Positions 8,423-18,118 of a stretch of DNA of 64,000 bases are shown here, one piece after another. Source of the DNA: Billgrantia antri (GTDB lineage Bacteria; Pseudomonadota; Gammaproteobacteria; Pseudomonadales; Halomonadaceae); contig NZ_JAHYCA010000001.1 of NCBI RefSeq assembly GCF_019430905.1, positions 295,095-359,094 of the forward strand, read 5' to 3'. Within the stretch, counting starts at the first letter, position 1; each line of letters opens with the position of its first letter. The position numbers and the translations under genes are program-made. The notes beneath the pieces were generated by a model that saw only the letters and a list, made by a program, of their open reading frames with translations, was not told the origin of the DNA and ran no database searches.

Positions 8423-9634
8423 ATGTCGCTGCGTCTACTGTGTGCCTTGCCACTGGCTGCCATGCTGGCCTTCCCGCTCCACGCGGCCTCCGCCCCGCAG
8501 GAGTGGGAGAGCGTGCTCGAAGAGGCACGCGGCCAGACCGTCTACTGGCACGCCTGGGCGGGCGACACGCGGGTCAACGACTACATCGCCTGGGTCAAGA
8601 GCCGCGTACGGGCCGAGCACGACATCGAGCTGGTACACGTCAAGATCGACGACACCGGCTCCGCCGTCTCGCGGGTCCTGGCCGAGCGCAGCGCGGGCAA
8701 TCACGACGACGGCAGCGTCGATCTCATCTGGATCAACGGCGAGAACTTCGCCGCCATGAAAGAGAACGCGCTGCTCTACGGCCCCTTCGCCGAGCAGCTA
8801 CCGAACTTCGCCCTGACCCACCCCGAGCACAATCCCGAGGTGGTCAATGACTTCACGCTGCCCACGGAAGGCTACGAGTCGCCCTGGGGCAAGGCGCAGC
8901 TCACCTTCTACTACGACGCGGCGGAACTCGACGAAGCGCCGCCACGCGGTATGGCGCAGCTGCTCGCCTGGGCCGAAGCCAATCCTGGGCGCTTCGCCTA
9001 TCCGCGCATTCCCGACTTCCTCGGCAGCACCTTTCTCAAGCAGGCGCTCGTCGCCCTGGCCGACGATAGCGACGCTCTCTACGAACCGGTGGCGCAGAGC
9101 GATTTCGAGACCGTCACGGCCCCGCTGTGGCACTACCTCGACGCCCTGCACCCCCACCTGTGGCGCAGCGGCCGGCAATTCCCCGCCAATGGTCCCGAGC
9201 TGCGCAGCCTGATGGCCGATGGCGAACTGGCGCTGGCCTTCACCTTCAACCCGGCGGAGCCGGCCGCCGCGGTGGCCGACTTCGAGCTACCCGAGTCGAC
9301 CCGTAGCTACGTACTCGACGGCGGCACCCTGGGCAACGTGCACTTCGTCGCCATTCCCTACAATTCCCCCCGCCGGGCCGGCGCCATGGTCGTGGCCAAC
9401 TTCCTGCTCTCGCCCGAAGCCCAGGCACGCAAGCAGGATCTCGCGGTGTGGGGCGACCCCACCGTGCTCGACGTGGCACGCCTCGATGGCGAGAGCCGCG
9501 CACTTTTCGAGCAGCAGAGCGACAATCCTGCCCTGCTGGCGCCGGAAGCCCTGGCCGAGACCCTGCCGGAACCGCACCCGAGCTGGATGACGGCGCTGCA
9601 GGACGCCTGGCAGGCACGCTACGTCGGTCGCTAG
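8423..9634 (+). CDS. ynjB: ABC transporter substrate-binding protein, YnjB type
   Basis: This 403-aa periplasmic solute-binding protein has a signal peptide (MSLRLLCALPLAAMLAFPL, cleavage near AASA) and the extracellular binding-protein fold of the YnjB family. Recognisable segments are TVYWHAWAGDTRVNDYI near the mature N-terminus and LGNVHFVAIPYNSPRRAGA near 300. The start at 8423 is preferred because GAGGA lies 8 nt upstream and the signal peptide then begins directly; in-frame upstream starts at 8375 (GTG), 8387 and 8408 are possible. The permease and ATPase genes follow, so this is the binding component of a YnjBCD importer. The ligand is not established; the family has been linked to thiamine- or iron-type substrates only by similarity. 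Confidence 0.88.
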   Translation: MSLRLLCALPLAAMLAFPLHAASAPQEWESVLEEARGQTVYWHAWAGDTRVNDYIAWVKSRVRAEHDIELVHVKIDDTGSAVSRVLAERSAGNHDDGSVDLIWINGENFAAMKENALLYGPFAEQLPNFALTHPEHNPEVVNDFTLPTEGYESPWGKAQLTFYYDAAELDEAPPRGMAQLLAWAEANPGRFAYPRIPDFLGSTFLKQALVALADDSDALYEPVAQSDFETVTAPLWHYLDALHPHLWRSGRQFPANGPELRSLMADGELALAFTFNPAEPAAAVADFELPESTRSYVLDGGTLGNVHFVAIPYNSPRRAGAMVVANFLLSPEAQARKQDLAVWGDPTVLDVARLDGESRALFEQQSDNPALLAPEALAETLPEPHPSWMTALQDAWQARYVGR

Positions 9635-9653
9635 GCTCTGTCTGAAAAGTCGA

Positions 9654-9756
9654 CGAGCGAAGGTCAGACAAGGCAAAAATCGTCGAAAAGACGGAGTTTA
9701 CGGGGTGTAAATGAGTACTTTGAGCCGATTTATAACGCGGTATGACCGAGTGCAGC
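9654..9756. repeat. Dispersed imperfect-palindromic repeat, copy 1
   Basis: The core begins GAGCGAAGGTCAGACAAGGC, contains GAGTTTACGGGGTGTAAATGAG split around 9694-9715, and ends GACCGAGTGCAG. The ends are imperfect inverted repeats. Outer arms resembling GCTCTGTCTGAAAA and TTTTCGGACAGGGC extend it to about 9634-9775. A second copy lies at 50134-50238. It sits between ynjB and ynjC, in a 205-nt gap without a gene. Confidence 0.75.
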
Positions 9757-9839
9757 CAGTTTTCGGACAGGGCCTAGGACACGCTGAAGATGGCCAGATG
9801 CACTCACCGACACCACCTGACGGCAGGTAACGCGCCCCG

Positions 9840-11534
9840 ATGCTGCGCCTCGCCCCGCTGCTGATCGTCACGCTGCTGGTCGGCCCGATACTCGCCGGCC
9901 TGGCCATGGCGTTGCTGCCCGCCTTCGGCTACCTGCCGGCGCTGGGCGGCCATGGGTTCAGCCTGGATCCCTGGCGACAGCTCCTAGCCCAGCCGGGGCT
10001 GGCCCGCTCGGTGGGTGTGAGTTTCGCCAGCGGCCTGTTCACCACGGCCGTGTCACTTGCCGTGGTGCTGCTGTTCCTGGCCGGCGTGTCGGGCAGCCGA
10101 CTGGATCGCTGGATTCGGCGGCTGGTCGCACCGCTGCTGTCGCTCCCCCATGCCGCCGCCGCCTTCGGCCTGGCATTCCTGATCGCCCCTTCGGGGTTGC
10201 TGGCCCGGTTGGTCTCGCCGGGGCTGACCGGTTGGCAGCGCCCCCCGGACCTGTTGATCGTCAACGATCCCTGGGGGCTCTCGCTGTTGGCCGGCCTCGT
10301 CATCAAGGAAACACCCTTTCTGCTGCTGATGTGCCTCGCCGCCCTGCCCCAGCTCGATGCGGAACGACGCGTGGCCATGGCCCGTTCGCTCGGTTATCGC
10401 CCCATGACGGCCTGGCTCAAGGTGGTCGCCCCTTCGCTCTACCCCTTGATACGACTGCCGGTCTTTGCCGTCATCGCCTATGCCACCTCGGTGGTCGACG
10501 TGGCACTGATTCTCGGCCCGACGCTGCCGCCGACGCTGGCGGTATCGATTCTCACCTGGTTCAACGACCCCGACCTCTCCCGGCGCTTCATGGCCTCGGC
10601 GGGCGCTGTGTTGCAGCTCGGCGTCACGGCGACGGCACTCATCGCCTGGTGTTGCCTCGAGCGCCTCGTCGCCCGGCTGGGGCGGCACTGGCTCGCCCGC
10701 GGCGGGCGCGGGCAGGGCGAGCGGCCGCTACGCCTGGCGGGCAAGGGGCTGATCCTGCTGGCCTCGCTTACCGCCTTCGTGGGTCTGGTCGGCCTCGCGC
10801 TCAGCTCGATCGCCGGCTTCTGGCGTTTCCCCGATGCCCTGCCCCAGAGCCTTACTGCAACTCACTGGCTGCGCGCCCTGCCCACCCTGACAGGACCGAT
10901 TGCCACCACGGCGCTGATCGCCATCGGCACCACGCTGCTCGCCCTGAGCCTGACGCTGGCGGCGCTGGAAAACGAGCAGCGCAGCGGCCGCCGACCAGCC
11001 GAGGGCAAGCTGCTCTCGGCACTGACGCTGCTCTATCTGCCGTTGATCGTGCCGCAGATCGCCTTCCTGTTCGGCCTGGTAGTGGTCATGGAATCGCTGG
11101 GTACGCGGCCACGGCTATGGCTGGTGATCTTCGGCCACCTGCTGTTCGTATTGCCCTACGCGTTCCTGTCACTTGCCGAAGCCTACCGCCGTTTCGATCC
11201 GCGCTGGACGCAGCTGGCGCTGAGCCTGGGTGCCTCGCGCAACGCTATTTTCTGGCGCGTGCGCCTGCCCATGCTGCTCGCACCGCTGCTCACCGCCGGC
11301 GCCGTGGGCCTGGCCGTCAGCATCGGCCAGTACCTGCCCACCCTGCTGCTCGGTGCCGGGCGCATCGCCACGGTGACCACCGAGGCGGTGTCTCTGGCCG
11401 CCGGCGGCAACCGGCGGGTGATCGGCGTGTGGGCACTGGTCCAGGCCAGCCTGCCGCTGGTGGGTTTCATCATCGCCGTGGGCCTGCCGCGGCTGCTGTG
11501 GTCCAACCGACGCGACATGAGGGGTTCGCCATGA
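9840..11534 (+). CDS. ynjC: ABC transporter permease, fused two-domain YnjC type
   Basis: This 564-aa inner-membrane protein consists of two binding-protein-dependent permease domains in one chain, each with about six helices: residues 1-275 and 295-555. The ATPase-contact (EAA-like) loops are visible as ARSLGYRPMTAWLKVVAPSL (about 180-200) and LSLGASRNAIFWRVRLPM (about 460-477). This double permease is the YnjC layout, as in ThiP and FbpB. It follows ynjB after a 205-nt gap holding a dispersed repeat, and its stop overlaps the ynjD start by ATGA, indicating translational coupling. Confidence 0.92.
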   Translation: MLRLAPLLIVTLLVGPILAGLAMALLPAFGYLPALGGHGFSLDPWRQLLAQPGLARSVGVSFASGLFTTAVSLAVVLLFLAGVSGSRLDRWIRRLVAPLLSLPHAAAAFGLAFLIAPSGLLARLVSPGLTGWQRPPDLLIVNDPWGLSLLAGLVIKETPFLLLMCLAALPQLDAERRVAMARSLGYRPMTAWLKVVAPSLYPLIRLPVFAVIAYATSVVDVALILGPTLPPTLAVSILTWFNDPDLSRRFMASAGAVLQLGVTATALIAWCCLERLVARLGRHWLARGGRGQGERPLRLAGKGLILLASLTAFVGLVGLALSSIAGFWRFPDALPQSLTATHWLRALPTLTGPIATTALIAIGTTLLALSLTLAALENEQRSGRRPAEGKLLSALTLLYLPLIVPQIAFLFGLVVVMESLGTRPRLWLVIFGHLLFVLPYAFLSLAEAYRRFDPRWTQLALSLGASRNAIFWRVRLPMLLAPLLTAGAVGLAVSIGQYLPTLLLGAGRIATVTTEAVSLAAGGNRRVIGVWALVQASLPLVGFIIAVGLPRLLWSNRRDMRGSP

Positions 11535-12166
11535 GCGCAGGCCACCGCCTGGTGCTGGACGATGTCCGCATCATTCTGCAGGGCAACACACTGCTCGAAC
11601 TCGACGCCGAGATCGGTCCCGGCGAGGTGTACACCGTGATGGGGCCATCCGGCTCCGGCAAGTCGACCCTGCTGGCCTACCTCGCGGGCTTTCTCGCGCC
11701 GGCCTTTCAGGCCAGCGGACGGGTTCTGCTCGACGGGCACGATATCAGCCGGCTGCCGGCGGAACGCCGCGGCATCGGCCTGCTGTTCCAGGATCCGCTG
11801 CTGTTTCCGCACCTCTCGGTGGCCGGCAACCTGCGCTTCGGCATGCCCCGTGCAGCGGCCGACAAGGCAGGGCGAATCGAGACGGCGTTGGAACGGGTCG
11901 GCCTGGCCGGCTTCGGTCAGCGCGACCCTGCGACGCTCTCGGGCGGCCAAAAGGCCCGCGTGGCCCTGATGCGCCTGCTGCTCTCGGCGCCCAGGGCGGT
12001 GCTACTCGATGAGCCCTTCTCCAAACTCGACCGGCCGCTACGCCACGACATGCGTCGGCTGGTCTTCGACCGGCTGCGCGAGGCGGGCTTGCCCAGCCTG
12101 CTCGTCACCCATGATAGGGAGGACGCCGAGGAGGCCGGCGGCCGGATGATCGAACTCAGCCACTGA
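11531..12166 (+). CDS. ynjD: ABC transporter ATP-binding protein, YnjD type
   Basis: This 211-aa cytoplasmic ATPase has Walker A GPSGSGKST (about residue 36-44), the signature LSGGQKARVALMRLLL (about 135), Walker B AVLLDEPFSKLD and the switch histidine in LVTHDREDAEE. It energises the YnjC permease. The ATG at 11531 overlaps the ynjC stop (ATGA). Its 3' end overlaps the 3' end of the convergent YiiX-like gene by 11 bp. Confidence 0.93.
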   Translation: MSAGHRLVLDDVRIILQGNTLLELDAEIGPGEVYTVMGPSGSGKSTLLAYLAGFLAPAFQASGRVLLDGHDISRLPAERRGIGLLFQDPLLFPHLSVAGNLRFGMPRAAADKAGRIETALERVGLAGFGQRDPATLSGGQKARVALMRLLLSAPRAVLLDEPFSKLDRPLRHDMRRLVFDRLREAGLPSLLVTHDREDAEEAGGRMIELSH

Positions 12167-12941
12167 GCATGTCCGAAGGCAACCTGTCCAACTCGCACCA
12201 GCGCAGGCAGTAGGGATCGAAACCATCGATCAGCTTGGGCTTGATGATCTGGAAGTAGGGCGAGAGGTCGAAATCACGTGGTGTAAAGAGAGAGTAGTGC
12301 CGCCTTGTCAGCAAGTTGCGACTTGCTCTGCCGACCGGCTGCATGCGACTCGTGGTGCCTTCGATAGGAAGGATGGGGTAGCGCACCGCCTGGAAGGCCT
12401 CAGCAATCAAGGTGGAGCAGATCGCCCGAGTCGGGTCGCCACTGCCCAGGGCCAGCATCTTCCGTCTCCAGCGTGCCGGCACCGGCGGGAGCGGCAGCAG
12501 GTAGCGCCCTAGATCGAAAATGTTGCGCAGATCGTAGCGATGCCCCACTCGACCGCAGGCAAAGCGCACCACTCTTTCGATATCCGCGGGCGAGAGCCCG
12601 ACGGGGCGGCAGATTCGTAGCGGCATGCCGAGATATTCATCGAATCCCACCAACCTGACGCCTTCACCAAGATCGGCTTCGACGAAACAATCGCCTGGCC
12701 TCCCGCCGGCGCTCTGCGCCACTTCATACCCCACGAAGAGAGCAGCATGTGACCAGGAGGATTGGGTGAAATACTTGATGACGGTGCTCAACCGCGATGA
12801 GCCTTCCACCAGAAGAACATCGCCGGGTTGGAGACAGGCAAAGGCATCGCTTTCCAGACGCCCTTCGGCCTGATGCCAGGAACTCGGACAGGAGAGCCAG
12901 CAACTGAGCAGATAGCCGACCTGCTGAAACAAGGCGTTCAT
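12156..12941 (-). CDS. YiiX/YebB-like permuted NlpC/P60 papain-fold protein
   Basis: This 261-aa protein carries the permuted papain-like fold of the YiiX/LRAT-related group. The signs are the early histidine in SSWSHAALFVGY (about residue 73-84), an acidic residue in the following strand (DCFVEADLGEGV), and the late nucleophile cysteine in AICSTLIAEAFQ (about 175-186). Such enzymes act as amidases or lipid/peptidoglycan hydrolases; the substrate is not known. The start at 12941 has a strong AAGGAGG site. No clear Sec signal peptide is seen, although the first 20 residues are moderately hydrophobic. It converges on ynjD. Confidence 0.75.
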   Translation of the reverse strand: MNALFQQVGYLLSCWLSCPSSWHQAEGRLESDAFACLQPGDVLLVEGSSRLSTVIKYFTQSSWSHAALFVGYEVAQSAGGRPGDCFVEADLGEGVRLVGFDEYLGMPLRICRPVGLSPADIERVVRFACGRVGHRYDLRNIFDLGRYLLPLPPVPARWRRKMLALGSGDPTRAICSTLIAEAFQAVRYPILPIEGTTSRMQPVGRASRNLLTRRHYSLFTPRDFDLSPYFQIIKPKLIDGFDPYCLRWCELDRLPSDMLSG

Positions 12942-13113
12942 GGTATGGCCCTCCTTCGGAAACACTGCAAAAATACCTGCACGAGCGAACCGCTCATGAA
13001 TTTATTCAGCACTTCCCTTCAACAACTCACGACGCTCGGAGCAGAGCAGAGTCCGGCAACTCCGACACCACCGGACTTGTCGCCGGTGATGTCGGCTGTC
13101 GAGAGCATGAGTG

Positions 13114-13512
13114 TCAGAAACTGCTGTGCAGTTCGTAACTATTCCACCCTCGGCGGTGACCGCTCAGATTGGTGGAGTTCACCTCCAGTATATAAGTGCC
13201 AGGTTGCACTTGGCTATTCAGGACGAAGTTATTGCCATTGCGCGCTCCCTGCGTCACAACGTTTCCGCTTTCATCCAGCAAGTTGGCGCGGACTCGAATA
13301 TGGGGCCCATCGAGAGGGAAGGAGGATTTGCTGTGTACCCTCAGCTGGGTAGGATTGTCGATATGCAGCGTATACCGATCAGTTCCCCCCACCGCCTTGG
13401 CTCCCGTAGTACCATTATTCAAACCTAAGGTCATGGCCGCAGCCTGCCCAATTCCTCCGAATGCAAGGGCAGCGGCAAGGACAGTACCTGCAAGTTTCAT
13501 TGTGGTTTTCAT
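13114..13512 (-). CDS. Small secreted beta-sandwich-like protein of unknown function
   Basis: This 132-aa protein has a clear signal peptide (MKTTMKLAGTVLAAALAFGG, cleavage near AAA). The mature part of about 105 residues is rich in beta-strand patterns (DRYTLHIDNPTQLRVHS, PGTYILEVNSTNL) and resembles the small pre-peptidase C-terminal or jelly-roll domains found on secreted proteins. Here it stands alone. No catalytic residues are evident. A CAGGAGAG ribosome site precedes the ATG. The probable ECF promoter at 13573-13601 places it in the same regulon as the peptide-ligase operon. Confidence 0.7.
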   Translation of the reverse strand: MKTTMKLAGTVLAAALAFGGIGQAAAMTLGLNNGTTGAKAVGGTDRYTLHIDNPTQLRVHSKSSFPLDGPHIRVRANLLDESGNVVTQGARNGNNFVLNSQVQPGTYILEVNSTNLSGHRRGWNSYELHSSF

Positions 13513-13572
13513 GACGTCTCTCCTGTTTATCGGAACTTGAAACGAGGATCGGTGTTTTTTCGACCCTGTTGT

Positions 13573-13601
13573 TCTGTAGAACTGAACACGCCTTCCTTAC
13601 A
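13573..13601 (-). promoter_or_regulatory. Probable ECF promoter of the 132-aa secreted protein
   Basis: Minus strand: TGTAAGG (13601-13595), 15 nt, CTACAGA (13579-13573), 60 nt before the start codon. The flanking region (13600-13670) is unusually AT-rich. Confidence 0.6.
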
Positions 13602-13675
13602 AAAGAGAGACAGAAGGGAAAACATATTTCTTCATAAATAAATAGAAAAATATTCGAGGCGCACGTGTAAGGAAA

Positions 13676-13704
13676 ACAGGGCGGGCACGACAGACTTACT
13701 CATG
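13676..13704 (+). promoter_or_regulatory. Probable ECF promoter of the orphan anti-sigma gene
   Basis: TGTAAGG (13676-13682), 15 nt, CGACAGA (13698-13704), about 58 nt before the start. It diverges from the site at 13573-13601. Confidence 0.6.
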
Positions 13705-13762
13705 CCATAAGAAGGCTCGACGCAGACAAATCCGCCGCCATATAACTCCAGAAGAATTTTCC

Positions 13763-13963
13763 GTGTTGATGTGTAAAGAAGCCACACGCCTGATGTCCTT
13801 GAAGCTCGATCGCAAGCTTACCTTCCAGGAGCGGATTTCACTACGCTTGCATCTTTCGATGTGTCACGCCTGTCGCGAGTGCGACCGGCAGTTCACTCTG
13901 CTGCATGAGGCAAAGCATCAGCTAGGTCTGGAGCTCCCCTCGGAAGAGGACGACCGGCCTTGA
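13763..13963 (+). CDS. Orphan small zinc-finger anti-sigma-like protein
   Basis: This 66-aa protein carries the H-x3-C-x2-C zinc anti-sigma signature in LHLSMCHACREC (about residues 30-41) and is clearly paralogous to the 69-aa anti-sigma at 30293-30502; both share the pattern ATxLMSxxLDR and the SMC-xAC motif. No sigma factor gene adjoins it. Its own upstream region carries an ECF-type promoter, so it may act as a feedback brake. Starts at GTG 13763 and ATG 13769 are both possible; GAAGAA is better spaced for the former. Confidence 0.75.
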   Translation: MLMCKEATRLMSLKLDRKLTFQERISLRLHLSMCHACRECDRQFTLLHEAKHQLGLELPSEEDDRP

Positions 13964-14006
13964 GGCCGTCCCTGGCGCCATCGCTATCCGTCAGGTGTCA
14001 GTAGGC

Positions 14007-15642
<1,636 letters not shown>

Positions 15643-15720
15643 GGTCTCTTCCCTTTGTGACAAGTTTCAGCGATGGAGGCCAAGCCTCCCGAATCTTTCT
15701 TCACAAGGTTGGCTAGGGTA

Positions 15721-15751
15721 AGGTTAATCCCGTAGTCAGCTACGGAATCAA
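15721..15751 (-). promoter_or_regulatory. MerR-controlled promoter of merFA
   Basis: On the minus strand TTGATT (15751-15746) and TAACCT (15726-15721) are separated by 19 nt. The spacer contains the perfect dyad CCGTAGCTGACTACGG (15745-15730). The overlong 19-nt spacer with a central dyad is the classic MerR-activated arrangement. Confidence 0.88.
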
Positions 15752-15756
15752 GGCAA

Positions 15757-16191
15757 ATGCCGGATGATTCGACCACGATGACGATCGGCGGCCTGGCCAA
15801 GGCAGCTTCGGTACATGTCGAGACGATACGCTACTACCAGCGCCGTGGGCTGCTACCGGAGCCCAAGCGCCCTCCAGGAGGCATTCGACGTTACGGGGCT
15901 GCCGATCTGGCCAGGTTGGCGTTCGTGAAAAACGCCCAGCAGCTAGGCTTCAGCCTTGCGGAAGTCAGCGAATTGCTGTGCCTCGAGGATGGCATGCACT
16001 GCCAGGAGGCCAGCGCATTGGCCGAGACCAAACTACGGCACGTGCAGGAGAAGATCGACCGGCTGCGACGGATCGAGACGGTGCTGAGCGACTTGATCGG
16101 CCGCTGCCACGCTCAGCAAGGACCTACCGGCTGCCCGCTCATTGCCTCGTTGCATGACGAGTTCGCTCGTAAGCCTGGGAACGAGAGCTGA
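15757..16191 (+). CDS. merR: Mercury-responsive regulator MerR
   Basis: This 144-aa regulator has the MerR winged-helix domain ([21 protein letters not shown]) and the three mercury-binding cysteines expected of true MerR: one in MHCQEAS (about residue 88) and two in [12 protein letters not shown] (about 121 and 130). It is divergent from merFA, with the operator at 15721-15751 next to its start codon, so it both autoregulates and activates merFA. An internal ATG at 15778 is an alternative start. Confidence 0.95.
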   Translation: MPDDSTTMTIGGLAKAASVHVETIRYYQRRGLLPEPKRPPGGIRRYGAADLARLAFVKNAQQLGFSLAEVSELLCLEDGMHCQEASALAETKLRHVQEKIDRLRRIETVLSDLIGRCHAQQGPTGCPLIASLHDEFARKPGNES

Positions 16192-16240
16192 ACGATCCGA
16201 TCCGTTCCAATCTGCTCCATCCGGAAAACTCTCTCGCCGA

Positions 16241-16269
16241 CGTAAGGTTCTCTCAGCGGCTGCGACAGA
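16241..16269 (+). promoter_or_regulatory. Probable ECF promoter of the APH/glycosyltransferase operon
   Basis: CGTAAGG (16241-16247), 15 nt, CGACAGA (16263-16269), 46 nt before the start at 16316. It differs from the other six sites only in the first base of the -35 element. Confidence 0.58.
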
Positions 16270-16315
16270 ACATATCCGGCCGCTCTGTCCCAAGGCCCTA
16301 TCATGGAGAAGCGCC

Positions 16316-17377
16316 ATGCCGGATTCCGCTTCGCTTGTCGCTCGATGCCATGCCGCGCTCGACCTTGCCGGTCATCAGGCTGACATCCACCACCTTCGCC
16401 CCATGCCCGACACCGGCCTGGCCCATCATCATCTCTGGCTGAGCCGGACGGGCAACGACTGGGTCGCCAGGATTCCCAAGCAGAGTCAACTGGGCCTCGA
16501 TGCCCGGGCCAACCTGGATTACCAGGCAGCCTGCTTCTCACGCACCAGCGAAAGCGGACATACCCCAGCGCTGCATGATGTCTTGCCTCCCTCAACCGAG
16601 CTTCCCCGCGGTGCCCTGCTCGTCGATGCCATCCGCGGCCGGCCGGCACGGCTGCCCGACGATCTGCCCGCCATCGCCACTGCACTGGCCGCGATACACG
16701 CGATACCGCTGCCCCCGGCAGCACAGCGCCCACCTTTGCTGGCGCCCGACTCTCCCTGGATGGGAATGCGCAAGGAGCTGGCCAGTCAGGCTCGCTGGCT
16801 GGCCAGGGCGGATCTCGACCCTGCGGTACGCCAGCGTATCGAAGCCGAACTGGAATCGCTACCCGTGGCGCTCCCCATGGAAGAACCCCGGCTGATCAGT
16901 TTCGATGCCCACCCGGGAAACTTTCTGATCACCGATAGCAACCAGGCGGTACTCGTCGACCTCGAGAAGAGTCGCTACGGGCTACCAGGCTTCGATCTGG
17001 CCCATGCCACCCTGTACACCTCCACGACCTGGGATCTCAACAGTCATGCCGTGCTGCGGGTGGAGGACATCCTGAGCTTTTATCACCATTGGCAGACCGC
17101 AGCCGGCAGCAAGACCGAAGGCCGGGACGGTATGGCGACACGACTGATCTGCCGGCGTGCCATGTGGCTCTGGTCGTTGACCTGGTGTGCCATGTGGCGC
17201 GCCCGGCATGGCGAGGCACATGACGCCTCGTCTCGAGGCGAAGACTGGTCCGCCGAACTCAGCGCCGACGACCTGATCACCCACGTGCGCGGGCGAGTCG
17301 AGCATTACCTGTCGCCTATCATCGTCGAGCACGTTCGTGCCGAGCTGCATGATCTCGAAAGCACCCTGCTGACATAG
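16316..17377 (+). CDS. APH/choline-kinase-fold phosphotransferase
   Basis: This 353-aa protein has the aminoglycoside-phosphotransferase-like kinase fold. The catalytic loop LISFDAHPGNFLI (about residue 196-208) and the metal-binding VLVDLEKSRYG (about 215) give the HxGN...D pattern of this family. The substrate is unknown; a sugar, choline-type alcohol or nucleoside is possible. The start at 16316 follows a GGAGAA site. It is followed on the same strand, 48 nt downstream, by two small glycosyltransferases, which suggests it phosphorylates a sugar-like intermediate in the same pathway. An aminoglycoside-resistance role is not supported. Confidence 0.75.
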   Translation: MPDSASLVARCHAALDLAGHQADIHHLRPMPDTGLAHHHLWLSRTGNDWVARIPKQSQLGLDARANLDYQAACFSRTSESGHTPALHDVLPPSTELPRGALLVDAIRGRPARLPDDLPAIATALAAIHAIPLPPAAQRPPLLAPDSPWMGMRKELASQARWLARADLDPAVRQRIEAELESLPVALPMEEPRLISFDAHPGNFLITDSNQAVLVDLEKSRYGLPGFDLAHATLYTSTTWDLNSHAVLRVEDILSFYHHWQTAAGSKTEGRDGMATRLICRRAMWLWSLTWCAMWRARHGEAHDASSRGEDWSAELSADDLITHVRGRVEHYLSPIIVEHVRAELHDLESTLLT

Positions 17378-17425
17378 GACATTGCAGCATGACCGAACGA
17401 CACCCGGTGAAGCGGAAACCTCGTC

Positions 17426-18118
17426 ATGCCCTCATCCCCTAGCCTGAGCATCATCGTGCCCACCCTGGACGAGGCCACGACCATCGAGGCTTCGCTGCAG
17501 CATCTGCTGACGCTAGGTGACTGCGAAGTGGAGATAATCGTCGTCGATGGCGGTAGCCAAGACGACACCGTGAGCCGTGCCGCCCCGCTTGCCTCGCAGC
17601 TGATTCACAGCCCTGCGGGGCGAGCCAGGCAGATGAATGCCGGCGCCCGCGCCTGCCGGGGCGAATACCTGCTCTTTCTGCATGCCGACACCCGGCTGCC
17701 GCCCCGGGCCGATCTACTGGTGGCCAGGGCGCTATCAGGCCCGCACTGCTGGGGGCGCTTCGATGTCTCCCTGGAGGGGCAACACGTGCTGCTGCCGTTG
17801 ATTGCCTTCGCCATGAACCTGCGTTCGCGCTGGACCGGCATCGCTACCGGTGACCAGGCCCTGTTCATGACCCACGCGGCCTTCGATGCGGTCGGTGGCT
17901 TTCCCGATCAGCCGCTGATGGAAGACATCGAGATTTCCCGACGGCTCAGCCGCCTCTCGTCACCTGCCTGCCTGCGACAGCGTGTCGTCTCTTCGGGCCG
18001 TCGCTGGGACCGGGCCGGCGCCTGGGCAACGATACGCCTGATGTGGCGGCTGCGCTGGCGCTACTGGCGCGGCGAGTCGGCTACGACGCTTGCCAGGGAG
18101 TACCGCCATGTCCGCTGA
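17426..18118 (+). CDS. Family 2-like glycosyltransferase (TIGR04283 type)
   Basis: This 230-aa GT-A-fold enzyme starts with SLSIIVPTLDEATTIEASL, followed by the nucleotide-sugar motif IIVVDGGSQDDT and the metal-binding region YLLFLHADTRLP (about residues 80-91). The GDQALFMTHAAFDAVGGFP segment is typical of the short single-domain group found next to TIGR04282 partners. Its acceptor is unknown. It overlaps the next gene by 11 bp, so the two are translated together. Confidence 0.85.
   Translation: MPSSPSLSIIVPTLDEATTIEASLQHLLTLGDCEVEIIVVDGGSQDDTVSRAAPLASQLIHSPAGRARQMNAGARACRGEYLLFLHADTRLPPRADLLVARALSGPHCWGRFDVSLEGQHVLLPLIAFAMNLRSRWTGIATGDQALFMTHAAFDAVGGFPDQPLMEDIEISRRLSRLSSPACLRQRVVSSGRRWDRAGAWATIRLMWRLRWRYWRGESATTLAREYRHVR

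Noticed and set aside
10232..11530. Upstream extension of the ynjD frame
   Set aside because: It runs through ynjC in another frame and is Arg/Pro-rich; the real ATPase starts at the ATG overlapping the ynjC stop.
16316..17377. Aminoglycoside resistance gene
   Set aside because: Only the general APH kinase fold is visible; the operon with two glycosyltransferases points to metabolism.
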